DNA from: Kuschelorhynchus macadamiae
Taxonomy: Eukaryota > Arthropoda > Insecta > Coleoptera > Curculionidae
Assembly: GCA_030620095.1 (NCBI GenBank)
Contig: JAUTXW010004705.1
Span: 676,501 to 740,500, forward strand
DNA: 64,000 nt
Direction: 5' to 3'
This document shows positions 58,076-64,000 of the stretch, one piece after another (position 1 is the first letter of the stretch; every line of letters starts with the position of its first letter). A program made the position numbers and the translations under genes. Under the pieces are notes generated by a model, which saw nothing but the letters and a program-made list of their open reading frames with translations, was not told where the DNA came from and searched no databases.

Positions 58076-59149
58076 TACTGGGAGTAGCATTTAAAAAAAT
58101 TTAATTTATTTATATTTTTCAACAAAAATGTCTCATATTCTTAATAGTAATAATACTACATCTTTCCTATTTAAAGTTTTTTTTATTCCGAAAAATGAAG
58201 TTCGTACAGAATTGGATTTGTCCTAACTCCTACTAGATAGAATTATTTATTAACTCAATTCATTTTTTTTTAACATGAAAAAATCCCTTTAGCAAGCAGC
58301 ATACGTTTTTCTATCCTTAACGGCTAAATTTTTTTAATGGATTTTTGAAAATTAATTTAGTCTATACGAGTCGTTTCTTCACAGGAATGTTTTAAAAACA
58401 AATAAATGCATGGTTTAGATCGATAAAAATATAATTACCAAGAAAAACAAATCGTGCGTTAACGATTGGAAGCATCTTTCTTCACGCCATGCCATTCTGC
58501 TACTAAATATGGTGCGGATATATAAAGTGTTTATTGTTATTGTAAAATGCTCCAAGCAGCCAGTATATTAATAAGTAGGTAGTTAGTTTAATGTACAAGC
58601 GGTTTTCACTAGAACGTTGAAACTAAATGATATAATACCTTATTAATTTACTTGGCATTTCATGTTTGCAGTATTTTGTTCTTGCAATATTGCTTATAAA
58701 TTATGGTTACGAAAAAATATTCGAAATTTAGTAGGTAAATTGCCTAAACGGCAAATTTTACACCCTTGTGAGTGCTAAAAGTTAGCTGCAGTCTGAGTCC
58801 AAGAACGGCTTGTTCACTCTGCCCAACATCATATTGAAGCATGAATGGCCCATTTTCACGTTTCACACACCAGTGTTGTACGAGAATTAAAAAATATATC
58901 TTAAAATATAGGAAAGGACCAAAAACCCCAAAACAGGTACTTTGAAGATCAATTTGAGAGAATTCCTAGTTGAAGCTCGTTGACTCGAAGGAAAATATTT
59001 TCCTCTTAGCAATGCCAAACCCAAGGTAACGCTGGTTTTACTTAAGTAATGTAGACGAGACTCCATGGAGGTAAAGTATAATAAATAAAGTCGGTAAATT
59101 TCCTCTACTCGGAACTTCCCTCATAATGCATCTTTTTATACCTACTATC
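58076..59149. other. No gene recognised
   Basis: AT-rich DNA without coding relics or repeats that I can identify. Confidence 0.45.
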
Positions 59150-60930
59150 TTTTTAAACATTTTTATTGGGCGTCATTTCGTTCCATCATATTGGATTCCT
59201 ACCAATATTTTACCATTTTCTTTCTACCTATGCCACACTTGATTTATGCGCATAATTTAAAATAAATTCAATAAGGATTTTTTACTTTGACACACACCGC
59301 CATTTTGTTAAGCCATGTAGAATTCGTACCAGTTTATCCCATTAATACATTTAATTTTTCTGCAAAGTTTAAAGTCATGCGAATAAGATTTTTTTGCGAT
59401 AAAAGAATATTTGGTCGCCATTTTGTTCTGCCATCTTTAATTCCTACCACAACTTTACCAGTTTATCGCTATATCATACTTAATGCTTGCACAAAATTTG
59501 AAAATATTCTATTGCGTAGTTTTTTTCAGGTCGATTTTTCAAATAATTTATTAGGCCACCATTTTGTTTGGCTTTTTTATAACATTTGATTTTTGGTGCA
59601 AAATTCGCGGAAATTGGATAATTAGTTTTCTAGTAATGATTTATTTAACGTTTCGCTAGACAGCCATCTTATTTTCGCGTATTGGATTTGGTCATCTTCA
59701 TATGACCCTTAATTTTTGATCAAAATTTGAAACTAATTGGGTAAATAGTTTTTTAGCTATGCCGCGAACAGACTGACCAACGAAATTGAAAAAATATGTT
59801 TTTTCGGGATCTAGGGATCTTGAAACGTAATGATCTGAAAAAGACTAGAAGGGTAAATTTTTCATGATAACAATACTTGCCTTTTGTCAGGCAAGTAAAA
59901 ATTATTTGGCCGCCATCTTGAATTCGTGCCACACTTAATGCTTGCACAAAATTTCAAATTAGTCTAATAAGTAATTTTTTTTTGTTATCTTATATTGAAA
60001 CCAAAATTTTACCAGATTATTTATTTCATTATTACACTCGATTTTTGGGCAAAATTTGCATGCATTAGTTCTTTAGTATTAATTAGCATAATTAGTTCTT
60101 TAGTTATAATTTTTTTTAACGTTTCACTAGTCCGCCATCTTGTTCCTACATATTGGATTTTACCAAAATATTACCAGATCATTTCCATATGACCCTTATT
60201 TTGACTTAAATTTGAAGCCAATCTGATGAGTAGCTTTTAAGCTTTGCCGCCAACTCACCGACAGACAGACGGGCCGACAGAATTGATAAAATATATTTTT
60301 TGGCATCTAGGGACGCTAAAACGTTAAAATATGTAAAAGAGGGTAATTTTTTTTCACGATTACAAATCTTTTATTTCACTGCCATTTTATTTTGCCATCT
60401 TGAATTAGTACCTCAGTTCTACTAGTTTATCTCTGTAGCACAATTGATTGTGGCACACAATTTGAAATTAGTTCATTAAGTAGGATTTTCAGGCTGAATT
60501 TTTAAACATTTTATTAAGCCGCCATTTTGTTTCGCCATCTTGGATTCGTACCAAAATTTTACTAGTTGATTTCTAAATAATACTAACTAGTTTTTTTGTG
60601 TAAGATTTTAAATAAACTGCATAAGTAGGTTTTTAGTAATCATTTCACAAGGCCACCATTTTCTTTTGCAATATTGTATTTTTATCAAAATGTTACCATT
60701 CCCATATCACTTTTAATTTTTGACTAAAATTTGAAGTCAATCGTGTAAGTGGTTTTCTTCTTCTATGCCGCGAACAGGCAGACCGACAGACAGACCGACA
60801 GAATCGAGAAAACATGTTTTTCGGCATCTAGGGACATGTAAAGATCTGAAAAAATCTCGGAGGGTAATTTTTTCACGATTACAATACTTTTCTTTTACAT
60901 CGGAAGTAAAGGCCAAATTCCCAAAGTTTT
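59150..60930 (+). repeat. CCATCTTG modular repeat family, copy 5
   Basis: The longest uninterrupted stretch of the family, with at least ten CGCCATTTTG/CGCCATCTTG modules about 130 bp apart and three GACAGAC/GACCGAC segments (59770, 60262, 60780). Each of these is followed by TCTAGGGA and an AGGGTAATTTTTTCACGATTAC-like close. A hairpin TACTTGCC...GGCAAGTA lies at 59875-59894 and a weaker one near 60888-60910. Confidence 0.75.
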
Positions 60931-61098
60931 GGTCTGGTGAGCTTACATAGGGCATGTAAGAGGTGAAGTGGTAAACCTTAATCTTTAAATTCAACATTGC
61001 TTAACGAAATTGGTTGATTGTGTCAACTTGTATCATCAAAATAATGATATTAATTCTCTGGCCTGACAGTTTCAAGTTATTACGCCAGAGAAACAACA
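60931..61098. other. Flank of the Transib-like element
   Basis: Ordinary AT-rich DNA, no feature. Confidence 0.4.
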
Positions 61099-61354
61099 CA
61101 ACGCACAGACGGGCAAAATTTCAAAAAGCTGGCCAGAACCCCAATTCGGGAAGATTGCCATTTCACACTTTTACGCGTCTAGGGGCTTTAATAGATCATT
61201 CGGCTTTTTAAAATTAGAAATTCCGTAGATGGCGCTCTTCGTTGAATACGGTGACAATAGTTGAATGTTAAATGTTGTTCGCGTAAGTGTTTTTGCGAAA
61301 AAATATTGGCTGTTTTTGGGTACATATTGTAGACATTATAGTGCTCAAAGTAAA

Positions 61355-63570
61355 ATGGATTGTACTCCTGGTGGTAAGTAGTACCTTTAGCTATACTATT
61401 TATATAAAATAATAATATTTCATAATTATGTGTATTTTATACAGAAATAATTTTCTGGAGTAGTGCAAAATTATAGTTTTAATTTTATTGTTAATATTTT
61501 AGTAAACTTCCGGGATCTTCCGGGCTTAACTTTCTGGAAAGTTGTGTAGCTGAATACTTTAAATAGTAAATGGAGAAAAAATATTTTCCGCTTTTGTCTG
61601 CCTTTTTGAGATAACTTAATCAACTTTGTTTTGTGTCACTTGGAATTTTCCCCAATTTATCGCTTTCAAATCGTTTAGGGCTAATTATTTTTATTTATTT
61701 CAGGATCAAGGGACGTAGATCCGGATGAAAATGTTGTTTTAAGTATGAGAACGCTTTCTGAAGTAATACTGACATGCAATTCAACAAAAATTGAAGCTAA
61801 TTGCGAATATTTGCATTCGTATGTAAAAGATCTAACTAATTGCCCTGAAGTATTATCTAATGTAATTAAACAAAAGCTTTCACATTTTCTTTCTGATTTT
61901 AAATTAAAATATAAGACTGCCCAATACAAGAAAGATATTTTGCCCAAAACAAAACTTGGTTGGAAACAAATTTAAAATTTCATTTTTTTGTGCAATCACC
62001 TACAGCGAGTTTAGGTGGTCGCCCTGCTGTTAATTTCCAGACTAGTAGCGAACGAACAAAACGAAGACAAACCGAATATGTTGGATCAACAATGAGTTCC
62101 TCAGAGCCTGTGTATGCTGCTCAAATGAGTCTGCGCGCTGAAGGAAGTATAGATGCTGCAGCTGTTATAAAAGATGTACAATTTTCAACCCCAAAAAGGG
62201 CCCAGAACTATAGAAAGGCATATAAAGAGAGAGCTGAAAAAGTTGATCAGCTATCTGGTGATAAAGCATTGTCAGTATTTGTTAAAGCAAATAGACAACA
62301 ATATCAGATCATAAGGAGTGAAGATAAAAAACGTTTTCCATCGTATAAGAAGATTCAGGAGGCCAAGGGGCGCTGTTACCCAAATCGGGATGCAGTTACA
62401 ATCACAGGGCAAAAAGCTGAAGTAAAATTACAAGCCTTACTAAACCATACTGCCCATCGTATAGTGGAGGTGCAAAAAGATGTATTGGAAACATTAACAG
62501 AACCTCAACTTGCTTGTTTGACACTTAGGTATAGCCAATACAAGCAAAATTTTGACAGCGATGAACGTTCGGATGCCAGTATATTTTTAACATCCTTTGT
62601 GCCACTTCTATTAACCTGCGACGATCCAAATAAATCTACAAACAAAATAGTTTGGCAAAATCCACGTCCAGGCTCACCCCGCTTTTCGTCCAATCAGAAT
62701 TCAATTTATACATGAGACCACTGATTTAACACTTCAAGAAATAAATACCATGCAGAATGAATGAATGAATAGAAAACCTTACACCTACTTCCATTAGTGT
62801 AGGCACAAGGACATTGAACACAACTTACTTTTTACAATGGTAGATGGCAAAATGTGCAATGCTGCTTCATCTACGACATCCACGAAAAAGTGTTATATAT
62901 GTGGGGCTTCTTCCAAGTCTTTCAACAACATAGATGTTAAGTAGAAGTATTTTAATCAGTTTGTTAAACTGTGAAAATAGTGATTTTTTTTAGAAAAATA
63001 TGATCAGTAGCAAAAGTTATGGTACGAGCGGGAATCGAACCCGCACCTCTGCGTGTCTAGCGCATCGCCCTAACCAATTGAGCTATCATACCACTGATAA
63101 TAATAACATTTTTGCAAACTATATCTAGTGGATACCGTATAAATATACAAAAATTTAAAGATTATGCTTTAACAACAGCTAGGATACTTGTACAAAAATA
63201 TCCTTGATACAACATGCCTAATACGGTCCACAAAATTTTAATTAACTCGTCAGATATTATTGAATCTTTTTTATTGCCTATAGGACAATTATCTGACGAG
63301 GCCCAGGAGGCATTAAATAAAGACATTAAGAAGTATAGAGAAGGATTTTCCCGAAAGTGTTCAAGGCAACAAAACTTGGAGACTACTTATATCGTCTGAT
63401 CCAGTCATATTAAGCATGCGAAAACTTCCAAGGCGAAAGTCCAAGTCATTCGAAAAAGAAGTCTTAGATTTATTATTAGCCCCCGTCCAGAGGGATCTGC
63501 CACTAATACTACTAATGAAGACTCAGAAATTAATAGCTCAAGTGACTCAGACTCCGGGTCCGGGGATTAA
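61355..63570 (+). pseudogene. Transib-like (RAG1-related) transposase relic
   Basis: Exon 1 (MDCTPGG) splices at GTAAGT (61374) to TTTCAG (61703), a 330-bp intron. Exon 2 begins SRDVDPDENVVLSMRTLSEV, and frameshifts once near 61945 into a 250-codon frame: SPTASLGGRPAVNF, SSERTKRRQTEYV, AAQMSLRAEGSIDAAAVIKD, FPSYKKIQEAKGRCYPN, VKLQALLNHTAHRI, RYSQYKQNFD, VWQNPRPGSPRF. Then FTMVDGKMCNAASSTT and KKCYICGASSK (62835-62920) give the CxxC zinc pair, comparable to CTLC in RAG1. A large middle part is deleted, and TTARILVQKYP, stop, YNMPNTVHKILINSSDI and LPIGQLSDEAQEALNKD follow; the E in EALNK aligns by eye with RAG1 E962 (NESGNK). The tail frameshifts again and ends in SSSDSDSGSGD. Confidence 0.65.
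63020..63092 (-). tRNA. tRNA-like gene, anticodon AGA on an Ile-like body
   Basis: A complete 73-base cloverleaf on the minus strand. Acceptor GGTATGA pairs with TCGTACC (one T-G pair) and is followed by A; the D arm is GCTC/GGGC; the T arm is GCGGG/CCCGC. The A box (TAGCTCAATTGG) and B box (GGTTCGATTCC) fit the Pol III consensus, and TTTT follows 4 bases after the 3' end. The anticodon loop is CTAGACA, with stem TGCG/CGCA: anticodon AGA (Ser). The variable loop is only about 4 bases, though, and the body resembles eukaryotic tRNA-Ile, not the long-armed tRNA-Ser. Position 37 is C, which is odd. No CCA is encoded, as expected for a eukaryote. Confidence 0.75.
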
Positions 63571-64000
63571 AAACAATAATTAGTTATGCGACATTATTTC
63601 TGAGAATAAATGATGCTGTTATTAGTTTATTAATTATTAATTTTACGCCGTTGATGACTTTAAATAATATAAAAACAGTAAAATGTAGGCAGTATTTTTT
63701 AAAACAATTTAAATTCGGTTTTATACACATAATTATGTTTTTGTCAAGTATTTATTTATTATATTATTAAATTTTTCACCAGATTAGTAGCCAATTGACA
63801 AATATGTTAATTAGTTTTAACAATATTATTTTTCATAAACGCATTAAGGAAATTTTATTACTACATATCATCGTTTAAGTTTTGGCCAAGTTTTTTCAAT
63901 TTTGCCCGTCTGTGCAACGGTTGAAAGTGCACAATATACTGTTGTGCCTCGCGCGCATAACCCGTCAACTTGCTTCAAGCCAGGCCTTTTGAAAGATCTT

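Larger units (their letters stand above)
61104..63914 (+). mobile_element. Transib-like element with exact 5-bp target duplication
   Basis: CAACG at 61099-61103 is repeated at 63915-63919. The inverted ends begin CACAGACGGGCAAAATT on both sides and stay similar for about 36 bp (AAAAA, CTGGCCA or CTTGGCCA). A 5-bp duplication and CAC-starting ends are the marks of Transib, the transposon group related to vertebrate RAG1. The internal gene relic agrees with this. The element is 2811 bp and also contains a tRNA-like gene on the other strand. Confidence 0.75.

Noticed and set aside
59875..59894. Calling the CCATCTTG family a Helitron from its terminal hairpin
   Set aside because: No CTRR end follows the hairpin and no TC start or Rep/helicase coding was found, so the hairpin alone is not enough.
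63020..63092. Calling it an ordinary functional tRNA-Ser gene
   Set aside because: Ser tRNAs have a long variable arm, and this one has about four bases; the body is Ile-like and position 37 is C.

Overview
The window reads as intergenic or heterochromatin-like DNA from an arthropod, most likely an insect. It is strongly AT-rich. The coding relics match transposon groups common in insects (IS630/Tc1-mariner of the DD41D type, hAT, pogo-like, Transib-like, Crypton-like, Penelope-like elements, and APE-type and R2/R4-type non-LTR retrotransposons), and two of the transposase relics carry very short candidate introns of about 60 bp. I cannot name the species. I recognise no host protein-coding gene. 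The only non-transposon gene candidate is a tRNA-like gene at 63020-63092 (minus), which itself sits inside a transposon relic.

Layout. 0-1 kb: a modular repeat family built around CCATCTTG, with a fresh 228-bp tandem duplication. 1.2-1.5 kb: inverted Penelope-type terminal remnants. 2.5-6.4 kb: a dispersed repeat in inverted orientation bracketing a Jockey-like LINE relic and a MITE-like element. 6.66-8.95 kb: a complete mariner (TA target site, TIRs of about 440 bp, transposase broken by a frameshift). 12.3-14.25 kb: a large foldback element and a second mariner relic. 17.5-18.4 kb: the CCATCTTG family again, reversed. 18.8-23.45 kb: an R4-like LINE interrupted by a younger APE-type LINE with a 727-codon RT frame. 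24.0-25.7 kb: a large palindrome whose arms are themselves tandem repeats. 26.5-29.3 kb: the CCATCTTG family with a pogo-like element inserted. 30.2-32.5 kb: a Crypton-like deletion relic and a third mariner carrying two tiny MITEs. 33.2-35.9 kb: a degenerate satellite interrupted by a Penelope-like element. 37.2-40.1 kb: a complete hAT with an 8-bp target duplication. 42.1-47.2 kb: a CpG-rich island and three more foldbacks. 47.7-48.4 kb: long (TA)n tracts. 48.45-49.6 and 56.5-57.8 kb: two copies of a non-autonomous element with 6-bp target duplications and palindromic 30-bp repeats. 50.56-54.0 kb: a Penelope-like element with inverted pseudo-LTRs, itself interrupted by a LINE fragment. 59.15-60.9 kb: the CCATCTTG family. 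61.1-63.9 kb: a Transib-like (RAG1-related) relic with exact 5-bp target duplications, holding the tRNA-like gene.

The parts relate to each other as layers of insertion, not as a pathway. Exact target duplications are visible for the hAT (8 bp), Transib-like (5 bp) and the two 30-bp-repeat elements (6 bp each); the mariner, pogo and foldback elements sit between TA dinucleotides. Several structurally different elements end in CAGGG...CCCTG next to TA, the same ends as the DD41D mariner transposons here, so they may have been moved by one transposase family. Every transposase or RT gene seen is broken or truncated; the least damaged is the RT frame at 20333-22516. All family calls rest on reading motifs by eye, without database searches.
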